Assembly (NCBI RefSeq): GCF_011090185.1
Contig: NZ_JAAFGS010000001.1
Coordinates: 1,054,001-1,118,000 of the forward strand
DNA: 64,000 nucleotides
Origin: Saccharibacillus alkalitolerans
GTDB taxonomy: Bacteria; Bacillota; Bacilli; Paenibacillales; Paenibacillaceae
Reading direction: 5' to 3'
Part shown: positions 51,176 through 59,526 of the stretch, piece after piece
How positions within the stretch are numbered: the first letter of the stretch is position 1
How the letters are laid out: each line of letters opens with the position of its first letter
Position numbers and translations under genes: made by a program
Notes under the pieces: model-generated
Database searches by the model: none
What the model was told of the DNA's origin: nothing
The model's input: only the letters and a program-made list of their open reading frames with translations

Positions 51176-51328
51176 AAACTATCCCTCTTTCGGCCTTGAA
51201 GTCTTTCGCCAATACCCCGCGAAGGACTTTTTGCCGTTTCGAATCGGCGAACCGCAGAGCGGCGGTTTACCGAAGCGCGGCCTGTGGTAAATATTAAAAC
51301 GTGGAATAGGAAGGGAGCTGACAGCCAC

Positions 51329-52075
51329 ATGGACTTTGAATCGATGACCGTCATCGTCACCGGCGCCGCTCAAGGAATCGGACGCACCGTGGCCAAACGC
51401 TATGCGGAACAAGGTGCGCGGCTGGTGCTTGCCGACACGCAGGAAGCCGAAGGCGCAGCGGCGGCTGCCGAAATCCGGAACGCGGGGGGCGAAGCCATCT
51501 TCGTGCCTTGCGACGTGTCCCAGGAGGCGGACATTACGCATTTGATGCGCGAGACGATCGAGGCGTACGGCCGGATCGACATTCTCGTCAACAACGCGGG
51601 ATTCGGCATTTGGAAATCGCCTTACGAATTGAGCGTCAAGGAATGGGACGACGTATTGAACACGAACGTTCGGGGCACTTTCCTCGCGACGCGGGAAGCG
51701 GCCCTGCATATGCGCAAAAACGGCAAAGGCTCCGTCGTGAATCTCTGCTCGACGCGAGCCCATATGTCGGAACCCAATTTCGAAGCTTACGCGGCTTCCA
51801 AAGGCGCGATCTTGTCGCTGACGCATTCGCTCGCCATTTCACTTGGAGACGACGGAATTCGCGTCAACTGCATCAGCCCGGGCTGGATCGAAACGAAAGA
51901 TTACGATCAGCTGCGGGAAGAAGATCATAAGCAGCATCCGATCGGCCGGGTAGGGACGACGGATGACGTAGCCCGGGCGTGCCTGTACGTAACCCATCCG
52001 GATAACACATTCCTGACCGGCGCGGAGCTGGTACTCGACGGAGGCATGACCCGAAAGATGATTTACGCGGAATGA
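51329..52075 (+). CDS. SDR family oxidoreductase
   Basis: 248 residues from ATG 51329 (AAGGGAG upstream; an in-frame GTG-like extension lacks one). Cofactor motif TGAAQGIGR, structural motif NNAG, catalytic Ser in VNLCSTRA and YAASK. The C-terminal GAELVLDGGMTRKM is typical of the FabG/glucose dehydrogenase-like class. Substrate unknown. It lies directly downstream of an FNR-like half-conserved site. Confidence 0.9.
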   Translation: MDFESMTVIVTGAAQGIGRTVAKRYAEQGARLVLADTQEAEGAAAAAEIRNAGGEAIFVPCDVSQEADITHLMRETIEAYGRIDILVNNAGFGIWKSPYELSVKEWDDVLNTNVRGTFLATREAALHMRKNGKGSVVNLCSTRAHMSEPNFEAYAASKGAILSLTHSLAISLGDDGIRVNCISPGWIETKDYDQLREEDHKQHPIGRVGTTDDVARACLYVTHPDNTFLTGAELVLDGGMTRKMIYAE

Positions 52076-52088
52076 GCGGAGCGATTGG

Positions 52089-52117
52089 AAGGAAGACGCG
52101 CTGCGCGTCTTCCTTTT
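52089..52117 (+). terminator. Intrinsic terminator
   Basis: A 12-bp perfect stem AAGGAAGACGCG / CGCGTCTTCCTT with a CTG loop and T-run, after the SDR gene. Confidence 0.9.
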
Positions 52118-52334
52118 TATTTACATACGGCGTATTTTGTTCAAATTTTTGTCATATACAATATAAAAATAGGGTTTGAAGGGTTATTATGCGGGTAATA
52201 AAAAGGACATGAAGCAGCAGCTGTGCTCAAATCGCAGTTTTCCTTCTCCTAAGTTGCACACACGGACGGTCGGACGTGAACGCGGCATCATCCATTCGCG
52301 GACATCCGCGCAAAAATACGAGGAGGGATTCACT

Positions 52335-52745
52335 ATGGAATATTCATATTCGCCTGTAACATACCGGATCAGCAGCGGGTTGAACGGGATTGCGGGCAGA
52401 GGCGGTTCGGGGTTCCGGAATCCGATGGCCAGATCGGGAGCGCCGATGTTGGAAGCTTCGATTCCGCAGACCAATTACGAGCAGCCTAACGTAATTTCCA
52501 TGCTGCAGAACAATCTGGGACGCACCGGAATCTTTTACCTTATTCCGGGCATGAACACGGGTAAGGGACCGGCAGGCGGTTCGATCGAGGGACGTCTTGA
52601 CGCAGCCGGCAGCGACCACGTCGTGCTGAGCGGCGGTTACGGCGAGCACATGGTGCTCCCTCTGAGCTGCATCGACTACGTCGTCTTCAACGATACGACC
52701 GGATACTTTTATTCCGGCAACGAAGCGCTGTTGGCCGGACAATAA
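52335..52745 (+). CDS. gerQ: GerQ-like spore coat protein
   Basis: 136 residues from ATG 52335 (GAGGAGGGA upstream). The N-terminal 50 residues are Tyr/Gly/Ser-rich and flexible. The C-terminal domain (PNVISMLQNNLGRTGIFYLIP, IEGRLDAAGSDHVVLSGG, MVLPLSCIDYVVFND) follows the GerQ pattern of a small beta domain with E/R-AAG-x-DH and a L-x-x-IDYVxF end. In B. subtilis GerQ is a transglutaminase-crosslinked coat protein needed for CwlJ-dependent germination. No cwlJ is adjacent here. The upstream 190 bp is AT-rich, with no clear vegetative promoter, consistent with a sporulation sigma factor. Confidence 0.6.
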   Translation: MEYSYSPVTYRISSGLNGIAGRGGSGFRNPMARSGAPMLEASIPQTNYEQPNVISMLQNNLGRTGIFYLIPGMNTGKGPAGGSIEGRLDAAGSDHVVLSGGYGEHMVLPLSCIDYVVFNDTTGYFYSGNEALLAGQ

Positions 52746-52828
52746 CCTGCTGTACAAGGAGAATCGGAAGGACAAATCCACGAATCCAAGAATCGAGGTT
52801 TGAACCTTTATGAACGGTAAGACATGAG

Positions 52829-52866
52829 GACCTTTTCCTGCGCTTGAGCGCGCGAAAAGGTCTTTT
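52829..52866 (+). terminator. Intrinsic terminator
   Basis: GACCTTTTC (52829-52837) pairs with GAAAAGGTC (52854-52862) around an inner GCGC/GCGC stem, then TTTT. It follows the GerQ-like gene. Confidence 0.8.
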
Positions 52867-52929
52867 GAGTTTGCGCAAGTCCGGTCGGCCGTCTTGTCGC
52901 GACAACCCGAAAAGGAAGGACGTGCTTTC

Positions 52930-54387
52930 ATGAATCTGCAAGAAATCGCCGGAATCGCTCCGTCGCCGCGGCAGCTGTCCTGGCAGCGGTTGGAGTTCTA
53001 CGGATTCATTCACTTCGGCATGAATACCATGACCGGACGGGAATGGGGAGAAGGACATGAAGATCCCGCGCTATTCGCTCCGAAGTCGTTGGACGCGGAC
53101 GATTGGATCGATACGCTCAAGAGCTCCGGCATGCGCGCGGTCATTCTGACCTGCAAGCATCATGACGGCTTCTGCCTATGGCCGAGCCGCTATTCCGCGC
53201 ATACGGTAGCGCGAGCGCCATGGCGGGACGGAAAAGGCGACCTGGTGCGCGAAGTCTCGGACGCCTGCCGCAGACACGGATTGAAATTCGGCGTCTATCT
53301 GTCTCCCTGGGACCGAACGGAATCCAGTTACGGAGAAGGCGCGGCGTACGACGATTTTTACGTAAACCAGCTTTCCGAGCTGCTTACGCAGTACGGCGAG
53401 ATCGGTTGTGTCTGGCTGGATGGGGCAAACGGGGAAGGAGGCGGCGGAAAAAAGCAGTCGTACGACTGGGATCGCTATTACGAGGTCGTCCGCCGTTTAC
53501 AGCCGAACTGCGTGATCAGCGTCTGCGGCCCCGATATTCGCTGGGTCGGCAACGAAGCGGGGCATACCCGGGCCGAGGAATGGAGTGTGGTGCCCGCGCC
53601 GCTGCGCGATGCGGAGAAGACCGCGGCAAAGTCGCAGCGGAGCGAAGACGCCGCTTTTTCGCGCTCCTTCAATTCCATGGAAGAAGATCTGGGCAGCCGG
53701 AAAGCGATAGAAGCGTATGACGGCGAATGGATCTGGTACCCGGCCGAAGTGAACACGTCGATCCGTCCGGGCTGGTTCTATCATCCGGAGGAAGACGGGC
53801 AGGTGCGGAGCGGCGAAGAGCTGTTCGGCATTTATCTGAATGCGGTGGGCGGCAATGCAACCTTCCTGCTCAATGTTCCTCCGAATGCGGAAGGACGAAT
53901 TGCCGAGCCGGACCGCCAAGCGCTGAAAGACCTGGGAGAACGGATCGCCAGGCTGAAGGATCGCCGGCTGACGCGAAAAATTACGATGACGGCATCCAGT
54001 CGGGCGCACGGGACCGCAGAACCGCAGCATCTTGCCTGCAGCGAAGGGGGAACGGACGAAGAGCCTGCAAGTTTTTGGCGGCCGAGGCCGGACGATCGCA
54101 TTCCTTGGGTGGAAGCCGTTTTTGCGCAGGCGGAACGAATCGATACGCTCTCGCTGGGCGAATATTTGCCGTACGGCCAGCGGATCGAATCGTTTGAAGT
54201 TGAAGTCTGGAGCGAACGGGCGAAAGGGGGGGAATGGGAACCGGTTGCGGCAGGCGGCGCCGTGGGATACGGGAAGATTTTGAGTTTCGCTCCGGTTGCG
54301 ACGACCAGGATTCGGATTACGTTTACCGGTTACCGCGAGTTTCCGACCCTGTCTTACTTGAGGCTTAACAAGTTGTCGGGCGGCTGA
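52930..54387 (+). CDS. GH29 alpha-L-fucosidase
   Basis: 485 residues from ATG 52930 (AAAAGGAAGG upstream), no signal peptide, so cytoplasmic. GH29 landmarks are YGFIHFGMNTMTGREWG near the start, AVILTCKHHDGFCLWPSRYSA, KFGVYLSPWDR, and the nucleophile Asp in CVWLDGANG. The C-terminal ~110 residues are a beta-sandwich (IDTLSLGEYLPYGQRIESFEVE). It releases L-fucose from imported oligosaccharides or glycoconjugates. No transporter or fucose catabolic gene adjoins it. The acid/base residue cannot be placed by eye. The sugar ABC importer at 26-29.7 kb is a possible but distant partner. Confidence 0.9.
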   Translation: MNLQEIAGIAPSPRQLSWQRLEFYGFIHFGMNTMTGREWGEGHEDPALFAPKSLDADDWIDTLKSSGMRAVILTCKHHDGFCLWPSRYSAHTVARAPWRDGKGDLVREVSDACRRHGLKFGVYLSPWDRTESSYGEGAAYDDFYVNQLSELLTQYGEIGCVWLDGANGEGGGGKKQSYDWDRYYEVVRRLQPNCVISVCGPDIRWVGNEAGHTRAEEWSVVPAPLRDAEKTAAKSQRSEDAAFSRSFNSMEEDLGSRKAIEAYDGEWIWYPAEVNTSIRPGWFYHPEEDGQVRSGEELFGIYLNAVGGNATFLLNVPPNAEGRIAEPDRQALKDLGERIARLKDRRLTRKITMTASSRAHGTAEPQHLACSEGGTDEEPASFWRPRPDDRIPWVEAVFAQAERIDTLSLGEYLPYGQRIESFEVEVWSERAKGGEWEPVAAGGAVGYGKILSFAPVATTRIRITFTGYREFPTLSYLRLNKLSGG

Positions 54388-54744
54388 CGGTTATTTTTAC
54401 AGAGGGAAAAACAAAAAGCGGTATTCATGCGTTCATACGTATGAACTCTGCCGAATTTGTCGATTACGGGCCGCTTTGAAAAATGGGTGTAAAGTCCGTA
54501 TGATAGATAGAGGCTTCAAAGCCTGACACGTTTCTGCCGTACATACTGGAAATTCCTACGAGAGATTGATTTGGATTTTGCAAGGATTCCAAAAAGCTGG
54601 ACTGGTGCAGGGAGTGAACAAAATGCTACTATAGTAGGAAGGAAAATGGTTACGGAGTGTGCGAAAAGTCATCGACAGATCGAATTGACGACTTGCATTT
54701 TACGCACGCGCCGCAAGTAATGGACATATGTACTGGGAGGAAAT
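54388..54744. other. Intergenic region with two palindromes
   Basis: 357 bp without a credible ORF. It holds GTTCATACGTATGAAC, a 16-bp perfect palindrome (54431-54446), and CTACTATAGTAG, a 12-bp palindrome (54626-54637) about 110 bp before the next gene. Either may be an operator for the following gene. A short AGGCTTCAAAGCCT hairpin lies near 54511. Confidence 0.55.
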
Positions 54745-56208
54745 ATGATGACCAAGCTCCATGCCCTGCTTCGGGCGAACCCCGACGAGGAGCCCGCGGA
54801 AATCTCGCACCAACTATTGAACCGGCTGCAGGGATTTATTCCCCAATCGGAAGGCCGTGCGTTGATTGAAGCTTCTCTGGAATGGGTGGACGACTTCGAG
54901 CTTGAGGAAGAAACACAGAAGCGCGTGGGCGAACGGATCAACGAAGCTTGGTCGGAGTTCGCCCTGCTAACCGACGAGGAACGCGCCTGGTTTTATGATA
55001 CGCTGCTGGGGACTTTGGAAAAAGAACCGTTTACCGACGCGGCTTCGACTCGAAAAACCGCCAAACTGGCGGAACTGTTCGCGATGCGCAAAGCTTCTCT
55101 CGAAAGCTCCTACGCGCTTAGGGAAGAGCTTCGCTTCAAACACGAACGGGTATTGCATTTGCTTGGTGGGTGGATTTCCGAGGGGACGGGAAAAGATCTG
55201 GAAAACCCGGTTTACCGCGGGCTTTCGCGCACCGCCGCATCGCTGTTCGAAATTTATTTCAATCATCCTCATTACATGGACGACGACGATCTTCGCTCGG
55301 AAGCGGCGGAGCTGCTCCCGAATCTGATCCGGACTTTTTACCCGGATTGCAATCACGTTCATATCTATATGCTCGGTTACCATGAGGATTATGCCGCCCA
55401 AATGGCCGGACTGATTGATTTTTATTTGAAGCTCGATCTGCCGAAGGAAATAAAAGGAAAAGCTTATTACAGTCTCGCGTCTTCGTTTATCGGCGAAGAT
55501 GCGCCCGTATTGGAACGCGGCATTCAGCCTGTACTGGACAAGCTGGCGCCGTATATGGAAACTTGGACGAACGCGCAGATCGACGAATTCATCGAAACGT
55601 TCATCTACTACCCGCTGCAGCGCCAACCTCTGCTGCAGATCGCACGGTCGAAAGACCGGCGCGAAGTGCTCGAGCTGGTCGTTTCCCAGAAACGGAAAAC
55701 TCCGCAAACGAAGAAAGCTTCGGAAATGCTTCGCGAAGCCAAAACGATCATCGCGCAGATTGAAGCCGAGAGCATGCCGAGCGGCAAAGGCGGCGTAAAG
55801 TTCGCCGATTTCAATTTTAAATTGGCTGTCATCGAAGAGCTGATGTATAAGCAGCAGGTGCTGAAGCCCCGGTTCGATATCGGCGTATTCGTTCAGGAAT
55901 ACGCGCTTCGCGAAATCTCGATTGCGGAAGAAGGGGATCGTCCCATTCCGGAAGTGCGGGAATACTTCGAACGCCTCGTCCTGACGAAGAAAGATTTGTC
56001 GCAGGTCACGAAGCTTGTGATCGGCGGCGGTCAGCAGGTACAGCTGCAGATCATTCCGTTCTGGAACGGCGAAGACGGCTATTTTGACGTGCACTCGCTG
56101 GAGGATTTGAAGCATCTGCCGAATTTGCGCGTTCTTCAGGCGATTCGCCTGCTTAAGGCCGATCCGGCGCCGGCGATCGACCGCAGCATTATTTTGGTTC
56201 AGGACTAA
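54745..56208 (+). CDS. Large conserved hypothetical, DUF6892-like C-terminus
   Basis: 487 residues, acidic, soluble, largely alpha-helical by pattern. The first ~320 residues read as helical repeats (LTDEERAWFYDTLLGTLEKE, YYSLASSFIGEDAPVLERGI). The C-terminal ~130 residues (KFADFNFKLAVIEELMYKQQV, LKPRFDIGVFVQEYA, VTKLVIGGGQQVQLQIIPFW, HSLEDLKHLPNLRVL) match what I recall of the DUF6892 domain. The second of two adjacent Met codons (54748) has the better spacing from GGGAGG. No function is known. Palindromes upstream hint at regulation. Confidence 0.65.
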   Translation: MMTKLHALLRANPDEEPAEISHQLLNRLQGFIPQSEGRALIEASLEWVDDFELEEETQKRVGERINEAWSEFALLTDEERAWFYDTLLGTLEKEPFTDAASTRKTAKLAELFAMRKASLESSYALREELRFKHERVLHLLGGWISEGTGKDLENPVYRGLSRTAASLFEIYFNHPHYMDDDDLRSEAAELLPNLIRTFYPDCNHVHIYMLGYHEDYAAQMAGLIDFYLKLDLPKEIKGKAYYSLASSFIGEDAPVLERGIQPVLDKLAPYMETWTNAQIDEFIETFIYYPLQRQPLLQIARSKDRREVLELVVSQKRKTPQTKKASEMLREAKTIIAQIEAESMPSGKGGVKFADFNFKLAVIEELMYKQQVLKPRFDIGVFVQEYALREISIAEEGDRPIPEVREYFERLVLTKKDLSQVTKLVIGGGQQVQLQIIPFWNGEDGYFDVHSLEDLKHLPNLRVLQAIRLLKADPAPAIDRSIILVQD

Positions 56209-56248
56209 CACGCTAATGACGATCAACGTGCGGGAAAGGACATGCATC

Positions 56249-57079
56249 ATGAATAAAGAAAGCGAGTCGAGCGAAGAACGCGAGCCGAAGGCGGCCGTCA
56301 GCGCGAACGTCGCACATCCTTTTAATGAGGAAGCTTGGAACCGCGAGACTTACGAGGCCTGGGTACAGCGCTTCGGCGCGCCCGAAACCGCAGCGGAAAA
56401 AGTCGCCAAACAACCTTGGAAGCCGCTGTCGGTGCTGGGCGAGGCGATCGGAAGCCCGGAAGGCAAACGCATCATGAACCTGATGGGTTCGAACGGAAGC
56501 AAGGCGGTCGCCCTGGCTCTGCTGGGCGCTTCCGTCACGGTTGTCGATTTCTCGCCGGGCAACCGCCGCTATGCGCTGGACCTGGCGGAAGCGGCGGGGG
56601 TGCCGCTCGAATATATCGTGTCCGACGTGCTGACGTTAGATACGCGGACGCTGGACAACAGCTTCGACGTGGTGGTTGCCGAGATGGGCATTCTGCACTA
56701 TTTTACGGATCTGGCGCCGTTTATGAACTTGGCGCGCGGACTTCTCGTGCAGGGCGGACGTTTTGTGCTGCGCGACTTCCATCCGGTCTCCACGAAGCTG
56801 ATCTCTTCGCGCGGCACGACGGCCAAGATCCGCAAGCATAAGGTCGACGGCGATTACTTTGATACTTCTCTGGAGGAGCAGGAAGCCTCGTTTGCCAAGT
56901 ATGCGGAAGGAGAGCCGCCGAAAGTGCTGCTGCGCCGGTGGAATCTGGGCGAAATCGTAACGGCAGCCGCGCAGGCTGGACTGACGATTTCCAGCCTCGC
57001 CGAGGAACCGAATCTGTCCGGAGACAGCTTCGATAAGGGAATTCCCAAAACTTTTACCTTAATTTCGCATAAATATTAA
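56249..57079 (+). CDS. Class I SAM-dependent methyltransferase
   Basis: 276 residues from ATG 56249 (GGGAAAGGA upstream). After an N-terminal helical region the SAM-binding motif I is NLMGSNGSKAVALALLGA, an unusual form compared with the common xDxGxGxG but known in a Bacillales subgroup; it is followed by VTVVDFSPGN (acidic loop) and FDVVVAEMGILHYF (motif II/post-II). The C-terminus is that of small-molecule or protein methyltransferases. It lies 40 bp after the DUF6892-like gene and is probably co-transcribed with it. Substrate unknown. Confidence 0.85.
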   Translation: MNKESESSEEREPKAAVSANVAHPFNEEAWNRETYEAWVQRFGAPETAAEKVAKQPWKPLSVLGEAIGSPEGKRIMNLMGSNGSKAVALALLGASVTVVDFSPGNRRYALDLAEAAGVPLEYIVSDVLTLDTRTLDNSFDVVVAEMGILHYFTDLAPFMNLARGLLVQGGRFVLRDFHPVSTKLISSRGTTAKIRKHKVDGDYFDTSLEEQEASFAKYAEGEPPKVLLRRWNLGEIVTAAAQAGLTISSLAEEPNLSGDSFDKGIPKTFTLISHKY

Positions 57080-57147
57080 GAGAAATCGGCGTAAAAGCGT
57101 GTGCGGCGCCGTCCGGGAACGACAGCTGCGATAATGGATTAAGAGGT

Positions 57148-57187
57148 GCCCCTAAAACCGCCTTTTCGGTGGTTTTAGGGCTTTTTT
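57148..57187 (+). terminator. Intrinsic terminator
   Basis: GCCCCTAAAACC-GCC and GGT-GGTTTTAGGGC form a long stem followed by TTTTTT. It ends the methyltransferase transcript. Confidence 0.88.
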
Positions 57188-57204
57188 GGCCGTCCATTCC
57201 TATT

Positions 57205-57417
57205 TTGCTGAGGGTAAGTAAGAATTATAATAATAGTTAGAGCTGAAAAAGAAACGGAGTGAACGAAATTGGGAAGTTGCTAGCTTCGGTCAAGAGACCT
57301 ACAGGAAGAAAGTCGTCCAAGGCGGAAAGTCCAAATTATTTAGGAAAACGAAGGAGGTGGACCCGTTTTCCGGAAGCGTCACGCTTCGTTTAAGCGGCAC
57401 GGAACACGGGATTTATA
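57205..57417 (+). promoter_or_regulatory. Promoter and 180-nt structured leader of the CNNM/CorC gene
   Basis: TATAAT at 57226-57231 with TTGCTG 15 bp upstream gives a start near 57238, leaving about 180 nt of leader. The 3' half can fold: GGAAAACG (57343-57350) pairs perfectly with CGTTTTCC (57364-57371), placing a strong AAGGAGG ribosome-binding sequence (57351-57357) in the loop. GAAGCG/CGCTTC form another hairpin. That ribosome site has no start codon within usable distance; the annotated TTG is 60 nt away. No M-box or yybP-ykoY consensus was found. Confidence 0.5.
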
Positions 57418-58839
57418 TTGACTAGTGACCCCTTGCCAGGTTGGTTAAGTATTTTATTGGTTGTGCTGCTCGTCGGATTGAATGGATTTTTTGTAGCGGC
57501 TGAATTTGCGATGGTGCGTATCCGCGAGAGCCGGATCGCGACGTTGGCCGACGCCGGGAGCAAGCGCGCCCGCTTCGCCAAGAGCATGGTGAATAATCTG
57601 GATGCTTATCTCTCCGCATGCCAGCTCGGGATTACGCTGGCCTCGCTCGGACTCGGCTGGATCGGAGAACCGGCGGTGGCGTCGTTCCTGCGGCCCCTGT
57701 TCCACGGGCTCGGCTGGACCAACGAAGTTGCCATCCACGGGACGGCGGTCGTGATCGCTTTCGTCCTGATTACCGTCCTGCACATCGTGATCGGGGAACT
57801 CGCGCCGAAATCGATGGCGATTCGCAAACCCGAATCCGTAGTCATGGTAGCAGCCGCTCCGATGGTCTTTTTCTACAAAACGATGTATCCGTTTATCTGG
57901 GCGTTGAACGGAATGGCGAACGGACTGCTCAAGCTGCTTCGAATCGAACCGGCATCTGAGCTCGACTCCGCGCACACCGAGGAAGAAATCCGGATTCTGG
58001 TGAAGGAAAGCAACAAGAACGGGCTGATCGACAATACCGAGATGGCGCTCGTCGACAATATTTTCGAATTTGCCGATACGACGGGGCGAGAAGTCATGAT
58101 TCCCCGGACGGAGATGATCTGTCTGTACACGAATCTGTCGCGCGAAGAAAATCTCGAGATCGCCTACGAAGGCATGCGGACCCGTTATCCGGTCTGCGAG
58201 CAGGACAAGGACCATATTATCGGATTTATTCATATCAAAGACCTCATGCGCTCGCCGGATACCGACTATGATCAGCTGATTCGCCCGATTATCGCGGTAC
58301 CGGAATCGATCCGCATCAGCGAATTGATGAAGCTGATGCAGCGCAGCCGGACGCAGATCGCGATGCTCGTCGACGAATACGGCGGCACCGCGGGGCTGGT
58401 GACGCTCGAGGATATCATGGAAGAGATCGTCGGCGAGATTCAAGACGAATTCGACGAAGAAGAACGTCCCGAATTCGAACAGGCCGGCGAGTTCAGTTAT
58501 TCGGTCGACGGCATGATGCTGATCGAAGACGTGAACGATCAATTCGGCTTCGAGCTGGATTTCGACGATTACGATACGATCGGCGGCTGGTTGTACGCCA
58601 GAATCGACGCGCTGCCTCCCCAGAAGGGTCAGTCGGTCGATCACGAAGGATGTACGTTCATTGTCGACGAGACCGAACAAAAGCGTATTTCGCGCGTTCG
58701 CATTTTAAAACCTCTTCCCGAAGAAGAGCGGCTGACGGAACCGTATCCGGAAGATGCCGCTGTGATGCCGGAGGAGTCTGATTACGAATCGGAGACGGTA
58801 ACGGCGATGCCTGCGAAGCGGGCGGAAGCCGGAGCCTGA
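57418..58839 (+). CDS. CNNM/CorC-type ion transporter (hemolysin family protein)
   Basis: 473 residues from a TTG start; an in-frame TAA at 57391 rules out a longer product. The DUF21/CNNM membrane domain (residues 1-190) has about four helices with NGFFVAAEFAMVRIRESRI and VLHIVIGELAPKSMAIRKPE. A CBS pair follows (about 215-335; EVMIPRTEMICLY, IAMLVDEYGGTAGLVTLEDIMEEIVGEI) and a CorC_HlyC domain to about 440. Members export Mg2+ or Co2+ (MpfA in S. aureus, YqhB in B. subtilis). The ribosome site before the TTG is weak (CACGGG), and the leader may control initiation. Confidence 0.9.
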   Translation: MTSDPLPGWLSILLVVLLVGLNGFFVAAEFAMVRIRESRIATLADAGSKRARFAKSMVNNLDAYLSACQLGITLASLGLGWIGEPAVASFLRPLFHGLGWTNEVAIHGTAVVIAFVLITVLHIVIGELAPKSMAIRKPESVVMVAAAPMVFFYKTMYPFIWALNGMANGLLKLLRIEPASELDSAHTEEEIRILVKESNKNGLIDNTEMALVDNIFEFADTTGREVMIPRTEMICLYTNLSREENLEIAYEGMRTRYPVCEQDKDHIIGFIHIKDLMRSPDTDYDQLIRPIIAVPESIRISELMKLMQRSRTQIAMLVDEYGGTAGLVTLEDIMEEIVGEIQDEFDEEERPEFEQAGEFSYSVDGMMLIEDVNDQFGFELDFDDYDTIGGWLYARIDALPPQKGQSVDHEGCTFIVDETEQKRISRVRILKPLPEEERLTEPYPEDAAVMPEESDYESETVTAMPAKRAEAGA

Positions 58840-58851
58840 CCTCCGCACTCG

Positions 58852-58880
58852 GCCCTCGGGATTTATCCCGAGGGCTTTTT
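58852..58880 (+). terminator. Intrinsic terminator
   Basis: A 10-bp perfect stem GCCCTCGGGA / TCCCGAGGGC with TTTA loop, then TTTTT. Confidence 0.92.
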
Positions 58881-59016
58881 GGTTGGCGAAGAGAACACCT
58901 TCAAGATGGGGCCGTCCGACGGCGCGCCGGAGAGAATAAACTCAGTAAGGCAGCGGAAGGACCGCTGTTGACTTCATTAAAAAATCCCGATACGCTTGAA
59001 CGATGGAGGGTGATGT

Positions 59017-59526
59017 ATGGAAACGACAGAAACGGTCGAAACAAGAAAAGAAGAACGGTTCAGACGGCTGCATCCCGACTGGATCGCCGCTTCGAGACTT
59101 GGCAGCGCGTATTTCTACGCGATTCCTCTGCTCGCGGCCGCCGCATTGACGGTATTGGGGGCACTGCTAAACTGGAATTGGCTTCCTATATGGGCAGGAG
59201 GAGCCGTTACGCTGGGCTTCGCGCTGCTGTTCGCGTTCGCGGTGTTTCGGGTGCCGATCCTCATTTATAACCGCTTCGGGTTCGTCGTGTACGAAGAAGA
59301 AGTGGAGATTCGGAAAGGTCTCTTTTTTATCACCGAGACGTTGGTGCCGATGACCAAGGTGCAGCATGTGGAACTCGAGAGCGGGCCGATCCTGCGCAAG
59401 TACGATCTGGCGGAACTGAAAATCGTCACGGCGGCAACCACGCATTCCATTGCGGGACTCAAGTCTTCGGAAGCCGAAAGCTTGAAACGAACGATCGGAG
59501 AGCTGGCCAGGAGGACAGAAGAATGA
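59017..59526 (+). CDS. ydbS: PH domain-containing protein, YdbS-like
   Basis: 169 residues. Two membrane helices (AYFYAIPLLAAAALTVLGALL and GGAVTLGFALLFAFAVFRVP) precede a bacterial PH (bPH2, DUF304) domain (YNRFGFVVYEEEVEIRKGLFFITETLVPMTKVQHVELESGP). Gene order with YdbT matches the B. subtilis ydbST pair, which has been linked to resistance to amylocyclicin. It overlaps the next gene by 4 bp (ATGA), which predicts a complex. Confidence 0.88.
   Translation: METTETVETRKEERFRRLHPDWIAASRLGSAYFYAIPLLAAAALTVLGALLNWNWLPIWAGGAVTLGFALLFAFAVFRVPILIYNRFGFVVYEEEVEIRKGLFFITETLVPMTKVQHVELESGPILRKYDLAELKIVTAATTHSIAGLKSSEAESLKRTIGELARRTEE

Noticed and set aside
57238-57417. M-box or yybP-ykoY riboswitch
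   Set aside because: None of the conserved core strings of either class could be found; kept only as an unclassified leader.
57357-57425. 22-codon GTG leader frame ending just inside the CNNM gene
   Set aside because: Its GTG overlaps the Shine-Dalgarno itself, so spacing is impossible.
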